Shown: positions 1 to 9,200, counted from the first letter of the stretch. The stretch: DNA of 64,000 nt from Verrucomicrobium sp. BvORR106 (GCF_000739655.1 NZ_BATR01000104.1:62001-126000); one strand, 5' to 3'. Notes: a model not told the origin generated them from the sequence alone. Numbers and translations are program-made.

Positions 1-1
1 T

Positions 2-118
2 TCCCTAGATCTCAAAGATGAACTGGCGGAAAAGGAGCTGATCCTGTGCACGCCGTCACTGAGTGGCGGGAAGATTTTTGTACGCAGTGATCGCAAGCTT
101 TGGAAGGTGGGCGGCTAA
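2..118 (+). CDS. C-terminal end of a PQQ-like beta-propeller protein (partial)
   Basis: An open frame enters from the left edge and ends with TAA at 116-118, giving 38 residues. The tail reads TPSLSGGKIFVRSDRKLWKV, which is the shape of the last blade of PQQ/BamB-like propellers (a 'P-x-(I/L)-S-x-G-(K/R)-(I/L)-(Y/F)-(V/I)-R-(T/S)' strand followed by a Leu/Trp strand). The family is common among secreted proteins of planctomycetes and verrucomicrobia. Only this blade can be seen, so substrate and length are unknown. The next gene is on the other strand. Confidence 0.55.
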   Translation, partial: SLDLKDELAEKELILCTPSLSGGKIFVRSDRKLWKVGG

Positions 119-173
119 GTCGGTGGTTCAGTGAGCGGGTGTATCGGGGGACAGGGGCATGCGCAGAGCTGCA

Positions 174-662
174 CTAGATACCCGCGTCGTCCAACCTCAC
201 TCCACAGCAGGAGCAGTTGCGGATGCTATAGTGGCGCCGCTTCCGAGTTATCATTTTCTTCCTGCAGGCCTGACAGCGTGGCGATTTGAACCAGCCTCCG
301 GGTTGGAGCGAACGCTTGCCGCATTCAGGGCAAAACTCGCCCAGGTGGACGCCAAGTTTTACAAGGCATGCCGGACAATCTGGCATGTGTGGAGAGACAA
401 GCATGGCGTAAAGCCACGAGCACATGGCCGTTGCCCACACATACATGAAGAGATGCTTGGGAACAAAGAAGCCAAGACAGATGCACGCGACGAAAAGGAC
501 CACGCCCGGAGTTGCCCTTCGCTGGCGACGGCGATAGTGATCCATGGACTGCTGAAAACGATCACGAAAGACAGCGAGCTCTTCAGGCGTGTAGTCCGAC
601 ACCACGAATTTTGGCGTGGGCGGTGGCTCTCCTAAGTACAATCGAAAAGATTTCACGGGCAT
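174..662 (-). CDS. Hypothetical membrane protein with CxxC zinc-ribbon tail
   Basis: 162 residues from the ATG at 662; the frame stays open further upstream but would run into the neighbouring gene. The N-terminal ~45 residues are soluble, followed by two hydrophobic segments (about 50-85) separated by a short loop. The C-terminal half carries four CxxC pairs (CPAC, CPEC, CQAC, CSCC), which could bind two zinc ions as a double zinc ribbon. I do not recognise a named family. It lies 119 bp downstream of another minus-strand gene for a secreted protein and may share its transcript. Function is unknown; the cysteine pairs make a real protein likely. Confidence 0.6.
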   Translation of the reverse strand: MPVKSFRLYLGEPPPTPKFVVSDYTPEELAVFRDRFQQSMDHYRRRQRRATPGVVLFVACICLGFFVPKHLFMYVWATAMCSWLYAMLVSPHMPDCPACLVKLGVHLGEFCPECGKRSLQPGGWFKSPRCQACRKKMITRKRRHYSIRNCSCCGVRLDDAGI

Positions 663-781
663 CACGTCAACGCTTAGAGAGGGCAGTTGACGATCCTCTG
701 AAATTACTTTTGTTGGAGTGCGATGCAAGAGCTCTTCCGTGACCAATGAGGGCAGATGACATGGCCCGGCGGTCTGCCATG

Positions 782-1432
782 CTATCTGCGCCGGTAGTGA
801 ATCGATTTTAGATTGTGCTTCTTCTGCGAAGGTGTGCAGAAGAATCGCCCAGTCTCGGTGTTGAAGTGGAGACGCCAGTCCGAAATCCAGTAACTCTCGC
901 CCGTGTCGGTTCCGTGGAGGCTGAACTCTAAGCACTTGCCGTCGTCGCCCCAAGAAAGAAATTCGACGCCGTCATGATAGAGGGCGATTTTGAGCTGGGT
1001 GTTTTGTTGGAAGAACTCCCAAGCCGCGTTCGAAAAGGGAAGGGGAGTTGAGGCGATCGCTATAGGACGGAATAGCCCATCGGCATCACGAGCAAAGAGG
1101 GCACCGTAGTTGTCGCCGCTTCCTGTTTTCTGGACGTGGAAAATGAAGCGCTCGTTGGGCGAAATCTCGAAGAGACCTGGCCAGGTGAGCTCTCCGTCAT
1201 GACAGAGGGCCAGGCGGTAGGGAGACTCGCCATTTGCAGGTACGATCCAACTCTGCCAGAGCAGGGTGGAGTCGCTGTCCCCCTCTTCGGGGCGAGACCG
1301 TTGTTCAATGCGAAACGTGCGTTTGGGAGAGACTTTCTCCGTGTGGTGACTTCCTGGTTGCTTGTCGGCAGCCATCGATGCGGCCGACAGTGCGAGTAGG
1401 GAAGTCGCGATGCGAAGGAAGGACTTCATCAT
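782..1432 (-). CDS. Hypothetical secreted protein
   Basis: 216 residues. The N-terminus (MMKSFLRIATSLLALSAASM, then AADK) is a good Sec signal peptide with cleavage near residue 21. The mature part is rich in Trp, Phe and acidic residues (for example the segments LLWQSWIVP and NERFIFHVQKTGSGDNYGAL), suggesting a beta-rich fold. I do not recognise a domain. Two adjacent ATG codons at 1432 and 1429 are both possible starts. The region to its right (1433-1571) separates it from the divergent rsmA-Nudix gene and must hold both promoters. Confidence 0.65.
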   Translation of the reverse strand: MMKSFLRIATSLLALSAASMAADKQPGSHHTEKVSPKRTFRIEQRSRPEEGDSDSTLLWQSWIVPANGESPYRLALCHDGELTWPGLFEISPNERFIFHVQKTGSGDNYGALFARDADGLFRPIAIASTPLPFSNAAWEFFQQNTQLKIALYHDGVEFLSWGDDGKCLEFSLHGTDTGESYWISDWRLHFNTETGRFFCTPSQKKHNLKSIHYRRR

Positions 1433-1571
1433 CTGGTGTGGTTTCTCGGGTGCCCGGCCTGCTATCCGTCAAAAATGGCATGGAAGATCTGGGACGCAAT
1501 GATTTGCGGGAGGCTTCCTGGCGGTCCCGCCCATTGCACCTGCCCCCTTCCTGCGCTATGTCCTCGGCGAC

Positions 1572-2876
1572 ATGGCATCCTCCTTTGCACCCAAGAAAAG
1601 CCTCGGCCAGAACTTCCTCCACGACGCGGGAATCGCGAAATGGATTGCGGACGAGATCAAGCCCGATGGCGCGCCCCTCGTGGTGGAGATCGGCCCGGGG
1701 CAAGGAGCGATGACGACGCATCTGGTGGGCCGGGCGGCAAAAACCTTGCTGCTGGAGAAGGACAATACCCTGGCGGCAGATCTGAAGGGGAAATTCGAAG
1801 GCCGGGAGGATGTGGAGGTCTGGCACGGGGATGCCACCCGGTTCGATCTGCGTCCTCTGTTCAAGTTTGGTGGTGTGAAAGTGATCGGAAACCTGCCCTA
1901 TTCCATGGGGGGTGAAATCCTGCGCCATGTGCTGACTCCACCCACTCCGGTGACGGAGGCGGTGTTCATGCTTCAGAAGGAGGTGTGCCAGCGTCTCGCG
2001 GCTGATCAGGAGGATGATGCCTATGGTGGCCTCAGCCTGGTGGTGCAGCATGACTGGGAGGTGGAGATCCGCCGCATCATTCCGCCCGAGGTCTTCAAGC
2101 CCCGGCCGAAGGTGGATTCAGCCATTGTCCGGCTTACTCCGCGGCCTCCGGGAGATCTGCCGGTGCATGACCGCGCGGTATTTGATCGCCTGGTTCGCAT
2201 GGGCTTTTCCCAGCGGCGCAAACAGCTGAAGAACTTGCTGCCCGAATGCCCGGGTGGCTGGGACAGCCTCATGGGCACTTTGGGCAAGCCGCTGACCATC
2301 CGCGCTGAGGAACTGACGCTCTGGGAGTGGGTGGCACTCACCCGGCACTATGAGGGGCGGCATGAGGAAGATCGCGGACAGAAGGCCAGCGAGATCTTTG
2401 ATGTGGTGGATGACAACAACGTGGTGATCGGCCAGGCACCGCGTGGCGAGGTGCATGCCAAGGGGCTGAAGCATCGGGCTGTGCATATCTTTGTCTTCAA
2501 CAAACACGGTGAACTCTGGCTGCAGCAACGCTCCCATTTGAAGGACGTGCATCCTCTGACGTGGGACAGCAGTGCCGCCGGGCATCTGGATGCTGGAGAG
2601 GACTATGCCACTTCCGCCGCCCGGGAGCTGAAGGAAGAGATCGGGATCACCGCGCCGACGAGGTGCGTGGCCACGATCCCGGCCTGCGAAGCCACGGGCC
2701 AGGAATTTGTGGAGTTGCACGTGGCCGAGCACAATGGTCCGATGAAATATGCCCCGGACGAGATTAAGACCGGATTGTTCTTCCGTGTGGACGAGATTCA
2801 GGCGTGGATCGAGGCCCGGCCGCAGGATTTTGCGACAGGGTTCATTGAGTGTTTTGCGCTGTGGCGGAAGTTGTAG
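1572..2876 (+). CDS. rsmA: RsmA/KsgA 16S rRNA dimethyladenosine transferase fused to a Nudix hydrolase
   Basis: 434 residues. Residues 1-262 are a complete RsmA: the N-terminal KKSLGQNFLHD, the SAM motif VEIGPGQG at 38-45, and the catalytic GNLPY at 106-110. The family dimethylates A1518 and A1519 of 16S rRNA late in 30S assembly. Residues ~275-434 form a second domain resembling isopentenyl-diphosphate-isomerase-like Nudix proteins (FDVVDDNNVVIGQAPR, then WLQQRS), with a perfect Nudix box at 337-359 (GHLDAGE ... RELKEEIGI). A stand-alone RsmA is about 260-280 residues, so this is a true two-domain fusion in one uninterrupted frame. The Nudix substrate cannot be told from sequence. The ATG at 1572 fits the family N-terminus. 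Confidence 0.93.
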   Translation: MASSFAPKKSLGQNFLHDAGIAKWIADEIKPDGAPLVVEIGPGQGAMTTHLVGRAAKTLLLEKDNTLAADLKGKFEGREDVEVWHGDATRFDLRPLFKFGGVKVIGNLPYSMGGEILRHVLTPPTPVTEAVFMLQKEVCQRLAADQEDDAYGGLSLVVQHDWEVEIRRIIPPEVFKPRPKVDSAIVRLTPRPPGDLPVHDRAVFDRLVRMGFSQRRKQLKNLLPECPGGWDSLMGTLGKPLTIRAEELTLWEWVALTRHYEGRHEEDRGQKASEIFDVVDDNNVVIGQAPRGEVHAKGLKHRAVHIFVFNKHGELWLQQRSHLKDVHPLTWDSSAAGHLDAGEDYATSAARELKEEIGITAPTRCVATIPACEATGQEFVELHVAEHNGPMKYAPDEIKTGLFFRVDEIQAWIEARPQDFATGFIECFALWRKL

Positions 2877-2890
2877 GCGGTGGCGGACCG

Positions 2891-3010
2891 TTTATGGAAC
2901 TCTCTTGGAGTTCGGGGTTCTGGTTCGATGTACCCGGCGTTGCGGGTTGGGGCTCGCCTGACCCGGGGCTACGATGTGTGATACCTTTGTTGTCGAATCA
3001 CATCGTGGGG
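2891..3010 (+). repeat. Diverged REP-like triple-hairpin repeat, copy A
   Basis: Contains GAACTC-TCTTG-GAGTTC (2897-2913), then a GC-rich imperfect hairpin starting ACCCGG and ending CCCGGGGCT (2932-2970) that includes GGCTCGCCTGACCC, then a third hairpin with arms ACGATGTG...CACATCGT (2971-3008). Order and orientation match copy C at 3679-3789 with many substitutions. This is probably an older copy of the repeat served by the transposase at 3203. Confidence 0.6.
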
Positions 3011-3045
3011 ATGTAACGCTGAGGACACTGTCAGTTATGTGACTG

Positions 3046-3150
3046 CACACCAAAGGTGTGATACAAAATAGCCCAGGGTAAGGCGAGGAACGAGCCGCCA
3101 CCCTGGGTATTTGCAGGAGGAGCCGGAACTCCAAGGGAGTTCTACAAACC
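3046..3150 (-). repeat. REP-like triple-hairpin repeat, copy B (left inverted repeat of the RAYT unit)
   Basis: Three successive hairpins: CACACC-AAA-GGTGTG (3046-3060); CCCAGGGT...ACCCTGGG (3072-3107) with a GAGGAACGAGCC loop region; GAACTCC-AAG-GGAGTTC (3126-3142) followed by TACAAACCGGGCAA. The block is the reverse complement of copy C downstream of the transposase, nearly identical over the central hairpin (one difference, a T/G in the loop flank) and through the flanking TAGCCC and CGGTTTGTAG sequences. Confidence 0.85.
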
Positions 3151-3202
3151 GGGCAATTCCTTCGTTGATTCACTTGAAGCATGGTGGCAAACATTTTCTC
3201 CG

Positions 3203-3658
3203 ATGCCCCAGTCTCTCAGTCAGAATTACGTGCATTTGGTCTTCTCCACAAAGGAGCGGCAGGCTTTCCTGCAGGATTTGAATCTCCGGCATCAAATGCA
3301 TGCCTACTTGGTCGGCGCCTGCAAAAACTTGGAATCACCAGCCCTTGTCGTTGGAGGAGTCGAAGATCATGTGCACCTACTGCTTCAGTTGGGCCGAACG
3401 AAGGCTCTTGCGGATCTGGTCCGCGATATCAAAAAGGAATCCACAAAATGGATCCGCCAAGAAGCGCCACGTCTATCGGACTTTCATTGGCAACACGGGT
3501 ATGGGGCATTCTCAGTGAGCTATTCTATGATTTCGAAGGTGGAAGACTACATTCGGAACCAAGCGGAACATCATCAGCGAACTTCGTTTCAGGACGAGTA
3601 TCGCAAATTGCTCGAGAAGAGCGGTCTCCAATGGGACGAGCGATATGTTTGGGACTGA
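3203..3658 (+). CDS. REP-associated tyrosine transposase (IS200-like, Y1 family)
   Basis: 151 residues. The fold signature is clear: YVHLVFSTKER at the N-terminus, the HUH metal site in EDHVHLLL (His56 and His58), and the catalytic tyrosine in VEDYIRNQ (Tyr116) followed by HH. Family members cut single-stranded hairpin DNA through a 5'-phosphotyrosine. The gene sits between inverted copies of a triple-hairpin repeat (3046-3150 and 3679-3789), the usual arrangement for a RAYT with its REP substrates. The length is normal and the frame intact, so it may be active. No target-site duplication is visible next to the repeats, which fits domestication or the known lack of duplications in this family. 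Confidence 0.92.
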   Translation: MPQSLSQNYVHLVFSTKERQAFLQDLNLRHQMHAYLVGACKNLESPALVVGGVEDHVHLLLQLGRTKALADLVRDIKKESTKWIRQEAPRLSDFHWQHGYGAFSVSYSMISKVEDYIRNQAEHHQRTSFQDEYRKLLEKSGLQWDERYVWD

Positions 3659-3678
3659 AGATGGGACACCGGGGTGTT

Positions 3679-3789
3679 TGCACGGTTTGTAGAACTCCTT
3701 TGGAGTTCGAACTTCTTTTGTCGCATACCCAGGGTGGCGGCTCGTTCCTCGCCTGACCCTGGGCTATTTTGTACCACGCCGTTGGCGTG
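3679..3789 (+). repeat. REP-like triple-hairpin repeat, copy C (right inverted repeat of the RAYT unit)
   Basis: Hairpin 1 GAACTCC-TTT-GGAGTTC (3692-3708), hairpin 2 CCCAGGGT (3728-3735) with ACCCTGGG (3756-3763), hairpin 3 CACGCC-GTT-GGCGTG (3775-3789). Hairpin 3 differs from its partner in copy B (CACACC/GGTGTG) by substitutions that keep the pairing, which is evidence that the stem itself is selected. It starts 21 bp after the transposase stop codon. Confidence 0.85.
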
Positions 3790-4039
3790 AGGGATCGGAG
3801 CGAAGGGGCGACCGTATGATGGAGCGACCTGGCTGGGGGGCGGACCAAAGAAGACCACGTGAGGCTGTGTCAGGCGGCGACCTTGGGGGCGATCTGGGTG
3901 ATCATGTCGCAATGAGGCTCCCGAAGGTTCGCGTCGGCAGTTGAGCATGCCCAAACCACCTCTCCTGGCTGGTGGGCAAGAGATGCAGGGACTTTTGCCC
4001 GACGTTGACAGTTTGCCCCCGGCCTGTCAGCTTCGAGGC
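3790..4039. other. Intergenic stretch with no recognisable gene
   Basis: Between the right REP-like repeat and the sugar-isomerase-like gene. I see no convincing coding frame, hairpin or promoter consensus. A frame continuous with the next gene can be read from 3941, but that extension looks like an untranslated leader because the Tat signal begins only at 4040. Confidence 0.5.
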
Positions 4040-4933
4040 ATGAGCATCCGCACGCGTCGCCAATTTCTCCATCAGTCTGTCGCCACTGCCGCCGGGGCCT
4101 TGGGGCTTTCCGCGTTTGCCCAGCAGTTGAAGCCGCAGGGGGAGAACATCTCCTTTGGTCTGGTGACCTACATGTGGGGCGCCGAGTGGGATATTCCCAC
4201 CATCATCGCGAACCTCACCCAGCTCGGCATTTCAGGCGTGGAACTCCGTGTGGATCATGCGCACAAGGTTTCTCCCACTCTGAGCCCGGAGCAGCGGAGT
4301 GAGGTGAAAAAGCAGTTCACGGACGGTGGCATTGAAATCGTGGGCATGGGCACGAATGCGGCCTTTGACTCACCGGACAAGGGCAAGCTTCTGACGAACC
4401 TGGATGTGGCCAAGCAGTACATCAAACTCAGCCACGACATTGGCGGCAGTGGGGTGAAGGTGAAGCCGGACCAGCTTCACGAGAAGGAAGGCGTGCCGAA
4501 GGAGAAGACGCTGGAGCAGATTGGCAAGTCGCTCGCGGAACTCGGAGACTTTGCGCTTGGTTTTGGCCAGGAGATTCGGCTGGAAGTGCATGGTCAGGTG
4601 ACTGCGCTGCCGGACATCAAGAAGGTGATGGAAGTCGCCGCAGCAGACAACGTGCGCGTCTGTTGGAACTCGAACCCGGCTGACTTGGAAGGAGACGGGC
4701 TGGAAAAGAACTTTGCGCTGGTGAAGGAGTATCTGGGTCGGACCACGCATGTGCGGCCTTTGGGGGATGAGAAGTACCCCTTTGCCAAGCTGATCAAGCT
4801 GCTGACGGAAGCCGACTACGAAGGCTGGGTGCTCATGGAGGCCAACACGAAGGTGGAGGACAAGGTGAAGGCGCTGGGCGAGCAGAAGGCGTTGTTCGAC
4901 AAGTATCTGACGGACGCGCGAAAGGTGTCGTGA
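4040..4933 (+). CDS. Tat-exported sugar phosphate isomerase/epimerase-like TIM-barrel protein
   Basis: 297 residues from the ATG at 4040, chosen because MSIRTRRQFLHQSVATAAGA is a textbook twin-arginine signal (TRRQFL). The mature part is an AP-endonuclease-2-type TIM barrel (xylose-isomerase-like): SFGLVTYMWGAEWDIPTIIA, LGISGVELRVDHAH, a metal-ligand-like EVHGQ, and a final WVLMEANTKVEDK strand. Members act as sugar isomerases or epimerases; exported members are frequent in planctomycetes and verrucomicrobia, and the exact substrate is rarely known. It stands alone, with a 62-bp gap to the next plus-strand gene. Confidence 0.85.
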   Translation: MSIRTRRQFLHQSVATAAGALGLSAFAQQLKPQGENISFGLVTYMWGAEWDIPTIIANLTQLGISGVELRVDHAHKVSPTLSPEQRSEVKKQFTDGGIEIVGMGTNAAFDSPDKGKLLTNLDVAKQYIKLSHDIGGSGVKVKPDQLHEKEGVPKEKTLEQIGKSLAELGDFALGFGQEIRLEVHGQVTALPDIKKVMEVAAADNVRVCWNSNPADLEGDGLEKNFALVKEYLGRTTHVRPLGDEKYPFAKLIKLLTEADYEGWVLMEANTKVEDKVKALGEQKALFDKYLTDARKVS

Positions 4934-4995
4934 GCCAGTTGCCGTGACGGCGAATTGCGTATCGATCGGCGACAGCCGCCCTGATTGACAGCTCC

Positions 4996-5475
4996 ATGCT
5001 TCGTTTCCTCAAACTGTTGGCGGTCTATGTGCTGCCAGTTTTCTTGTTCGACGGATGTTTTAACAGGGATCCGGCATTCTACTTGGACGACAAGACGGAG
5101 CTGATTGCCCCGTGGCAATCAGCCCCTCTCACGTTGAGCTATAGGAACGATTCAGCAGCCTCCGGCAACAGTTTTCAGCTGCGGGATGTCACTGAGTTTT
5201 TGATGGCGGGATCGGTTTTCACAGGTAAAACCGGGGAGGATTATTTCATTGTGCGAAGCTCGGATGGAGTGAAGCTGGTTTTTTCCAGCATTGCGAAGAG
5301 GGATCATGCGTTGAAGTCCCAGTTTGCGTTGGAGGTTTCGCAGATGCACCCAGAGCCATGGTATGCCGGAATGAGGGCCAATCACTTCTACCCATACAAT
5401 CTGATCTACTACGCCATGGCTGCTGTCATGTGCTTCGGCTATGTGATCTTCACAAGGCGGAGAAACAGCCGATGA
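4996..5475 (+). CDS. Hypothetical protein with N-terminal signal and C-terminal membrane segment
   Basis: 159 residues. The N-terminus (MLRFLKLLAVYVLPVFLFDG, then C) is a signal peptide or anchor; the Cys follows FDG, which is not a standard lipobox. The middle ~100 residues are polar (a short DVTEFLMAGSVFTG stretch, then GKTGEDYFIVRSSDGVKLV) and a second hydrophobic segment at about 133-152 precedes the basic end RRRNSR. This predicts a periplasmic domain held by the membrane. No family recognised. Spacing from the upstream isomerase gene is 62 bp and co-transcription is possible. Confidence 0.6.
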   Translation: MLRFLKLLAVYVLPVFLFDGCFNRDPAFYLDDKTELIAPWQSAPLTLSYRNDSAASGNSFQLRDVTEFLMAGSVFTGKTGEDYFIVRSSDGVKLVFSSIAKRDHALKSQFALEVSQMHPEPWYAGMRANHFYPYNLIYYAMAAVMCFGYVIFTRRRNSR

Positions 5476-5616
5476 CCGAGCAGAGGCACTTTACTCAGAG
5501 TCGCTAGGTTGCGAGAAAAGGCGATCGAACGGGCCTGTCTTGTGACGGTAAGGTTGTGATTTTCCGGCTCAAATGCGTTGCGGCGTTCATGGCGACGCTT
5601 GAATTTGGTCAATTTC

Positions 5617-5910
5617 ATGCCGACCACAATCTATCGTAGAACCCCACCGGGTGAAAAACATAAAGATATCGCATCGCTTTGTGATGATGTTTGGGAGCTT
5701 CCTGCCCAAACGTTTGAGCTTGAAGTGTGGCTGAGCAAGAATCGCGAAAAGCTTGAGCCAGCTGACTACGTTGCTGACATTGGGTATACTCCGCGGGAAG
5801 GGGCCATGGGCGGCGGAGCAGCTCTCTCTCCGGAGATGCTCCGCACAATGGCTGATCTTGGTATGTGGTTGTTTCTCTCCGAGTATCCCGTCTGTGAGGA
5901 TGATGATTAA
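5617..5910 (+). CDS. Small hypothetical acidic protein
   Basis: 97 residues from the ATG at 5617 (an in-frame ATG at 5578 would add a basic 13-residue leader). The sequence starts MPTTIYRRTPPGEKHKDIAS, has a leucine-poor acidic centre (DDVWELPAQTFELEVWLSKN) and ends SEYPVCEDDD. A minus-strand frame covers the same bases but reads as a less protein-like, basic sequence, so the plus strand is preferred. I do not recognise the family and see no informative neighbour. Confidence 0.45.
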   Translation: MPTTIYRRTPPGEKHKDIASLCDDVWELPAQTFELEVWLSKNREKLEPADYVADIGYTPREGAMGGGAALSPEMLRTMADLGMWLFLSEYPVCEDDD

Positions 5911-6199
5911 CCGCTTGAAGTTGTTTCGATCGAACATTGAACTGGGATTTGGAGCTGAGAGTCTTGGACGCGGGCCTCTAATTCGAGCGTGACGGATTTT
6001 GTGTCGGCGGAGGAGAACATGCGTCGCGAGTCAGCCTGCCCCGCCGCAACTCCTTCGGAGTGGGATATCCAATCCCCTTCAGGGATCAAATTCCAGTAGT
6101 CTGCACGTTGCAGGCTCTCACTCTTGAGCTTGAGGGTGGTCGTGATTCAGCTCAAACCAGTAGGCGTGGGGAGTGACGTCAGATTCACCTGCACGACAC
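5911..6199. other. Gene-free stretch between a small hypothetical gene and secA
   Basis: No convincing frame on either strand. A short palindrome ACTCC-TTC-GGAGT lies at 6049-6061; it resembles hairpin 1 of the REP-like repeat near 2.9-3.8 kb, but without the other two hairpins it may be chance. Confidence 0.4.
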
Positions 6200-6234
6200 A
6201 AAAAAGCCGACCCTCTCGCGAAGGCCGGCCTTTT
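6200..6234 (-). terminator. Intrinsic terminator of secA
   Basis: Read on the minus strand: a stem with 7-bp arms (6206-6212 with 6223-6229, one G-T pair) followed by a run of T (6200-6205 as A on the plus strand). It lies 25-59 bp after the secA stop codon. The plus strand also has TTTT after the stem, so it may act both ways. Confidence 0.75.
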
Positions 6235-6258
6235 CATTGAATCAATAGTCAGGGCAGA

Positions 6259-9200
6259 TCAAGCGCCGCGACCGCAGCAGGCCTTGTACTTCTTCCCGCT
6301 GCCACAGGGGCAGAGGTCATTGCGGCCTACTTTGGGGATGTCGCGCTTGAGCGGGATGGTGATCCTGGGGCCTTCGTCCTCGGGCTCGGGGGAGTCGGGG
6401 GCGGCGGACTGGCGTGGGGCGTTTTCCGGCCCGGTCTGGCGGGCGTTGTTGAGCATGCTGTTGCGCAGATGCTCCATGAATGCCTGAAGACGCTGGTGGC
6501 TGCTGAAGAGGTTGGAGACCGCCTTGTTGTAGATGTTGGTCATCAACTCCTCGAACATGATGTACGCCTCGGACTTGTACTCCACGAGGGGGTCCTTCTG
6601 GCCGTAGGAGCGCAGGCGGACGCCTTCGCGAAGGCCGTCAATGGCGTACAGGTGGTTCTGCCACTGCTCATCGATCGCTTCCAGCAGGATGATGCGCTCG
6701 CTCTCTTGCAGGAGCTGCGGCAACACGCCGGTGGTCTTGAGGTCGTAAGCGCGGCGGACGCGATCAATGACGAACTGGACGGTTTCCTCAAAGCTCTTCG
6801 TCTCCAGAGCGGCTTCCTTCTCGGTAAGCCCGAGGGGGAAGGAGGTGTTGAGCCAGTTGAGCAGGGCCTGATAGTTGGCCTGCGTGTCGCTGCTCTGATC
6901 TTTGGGGATGAACTCCTCAAGACGGGTCGGGATGACCTTGTCGAGCACCTCATTCAGCAGCAGGCGTGGATCGGGGCTTTCCAGCACCTCGTTGCGGTAG
7001 GTGTACACCACCTCACGCTGCTGGTTCATGACGTCGTCATACTCCAGCACGTGTTTACGGGACAGGTAGTTCCGCTGTTCCACACGCTTCTGGGCAGTCT
7101 CGACGGAACGGTTGAGCCAGGGGTGTTCCAGTTCCTGACCTTCCTCCATGCCGAAGCGTTCCATGATCTTTGTCATGCGCTCAGCTGCGCCGAAGTTGCG
7201 CATGAGGTCGTCTTCGAAGCTGATGAAGAACTTGCTGTTGCCCGGGTCACCCTGACGGGCGCAACGACCACGCAGCTGGCGGTCCACGCGACGGCTCTCA
7301 TGACGCTCCGTGCCGAGCACGAAGAGGCCACCGAGTTCTGATACGCCTTCGCCCAGCTTGATGTCCGTACCACGGCCGGCCATGTTGGTGGACACGGTGA
7401 CGGAGCCCTTCTGACCGGCGCGCGCCACGATCTCCGCTTCTTGACGGTGATACTTGGCGTTCAGTACGGAGTGGGGGATCTTCTGCAGCTTGAGCAGACG
7501 GGAGAGGGTCTCTGAGGATTCCACGCTCGCCGTACCGATCAGCAGGGGCTGACCCGTGGCGTGAGTCTCAGTGATGAGCTTGAGCACCGCCTGGTACTTC
7601 TCACGACGCGTCTTGAAGATGCTGTCGTTGTGGTCCTTGCGCTTGATGACACGGTTGGTCGGGATACTCAGCACGTCCAGACGGTAGATGTCGTGGAACT
7701 CTGCTGCGTCCGTCTCAGCGGTACCGGTCATGCCGCCCAGCTTCTGGTAGAGGCGGAAGTAGTTCTGAATCGTGATGGTCGCCAGCGTCTGGGTCTCGTG
7801 GTCGATGTGGACGCTTTCCTTGGCTTCCACGGCCTGATGCAGACCATCGCTCCAGCGGCGGCCGGGCATCTTACGGCCCGTCTGCTCATCCACGATGATG
7901 ACCTTGTTCTCCTCAACGACGTACTCCTTGTCCTTTTCGTAAAGGCAGTAGGCACGCAGGAGCTGGTTGATGTTGTGAATGCGTTGGCCCTGGGTGTCGA
8001 GCTTGGCCTGCATTTCTTCCTTCCTGGCCAGCCGCTGCGAGTCATTCAGCGCGGCATCGGCATCGATGTCTGCATAGGCAGAAGCGATGTCAGGCAGCAC
8101 GAAGGCATCGGGTTCGTCCGGGTTCAGGAAAGTGCGTCCCATTTCGCTGAGATCGGCATCATGCGTCTTCTCATCGATGGTGTAGTAGAGCTCTTCCTTG
8201 AGTTCGAAGAGGGCCGTCTTCTGCGTGTCCTGGTAGAAGCTCAGCTCGGCCTTTTCCATGGCACGACGCTTGTCGGCGTCTTCCTGGGCGCGGAGGAGGC
8301 CGCGGTTCTTGGGCTGGCCCAGGCGCACCTGGAAGAGCTTGCGCCCGCCCAGCTCGTTCTCGTTCTTCTCGAAGTTCTCGTTGGCTTCCTGGATGAGGCG
8401 GTTGCACAGCGTGTTCTGGCGGCGCACGAGCTGCTCCACGAGCGGCTTGTAGCGGTCGAACTGGTGTGTGCTCGTAGCCACGGGACCACTGATGATCAGA
8501 GGCGTACGGGCTTCATCAATGAGGACGGAGTCCACTTCGTCAATGATGGCGAAGTAGTGGCCGCGTTGGACCTGGTGGTCCTTGCTGCGGGCCATGCCGT
8601 TGTCACGCAGGTAGTCGAAGCCGAACTCACTGTTTGTTCCGTAGGTGATGTCGGCCACATATTGGTCGCGGCGTACGTCAGGGGCCTGGTCGTTCTGAAT
8701 ACAACCGACCGTGAGTCCCAGGAATTTATAGAGGGTGCCCATCCACTCGGAGTCACGACGGGCGAGGTAGTCGTTCACGGTGATGACGTGAACTCCGCGA
8801 CCGGTCAGGGCGTTGAGGAAGACGGGCAGGGTGCCCACGAGCGTTTTCCCTTCCCCCGTGGCCATTTCCGCGATCATGCCGCGATGCAGGGCGATACCGC
8901 CGATGAGCTGAACGTCGAAGTGCACCATTTCCCAACGCAGGGGCTGGTCACACACAAGCACCTCGCGACCGCACAGACGGCGGGCGGCATTCTTCACCAC
9001 TGCGTACACCTCGGGGAGGATCTCCTCCAGGATGCTGGCTTCGATCTGGCCGAACTTGGGGGCGATGTCCGTGTAGGCTTCGCGAGCCCTGACGATGCGC
9101 TCTTTACGAGCATCGAGAGGCTCTTTGGCCCACGCGTCTTCGCTCACAAGATTGACGTCCAGGCTGGGGAAGTGGGGCTTCAGGCGATTGAAACGGTCGG

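Noticed and set aside
6049-6061. ACTCC-TTC-GGAGT palindrome as a further REP copy
   Set aside because: Only one short stem of the three-hairpin block is present, so chance cannot be excluded.
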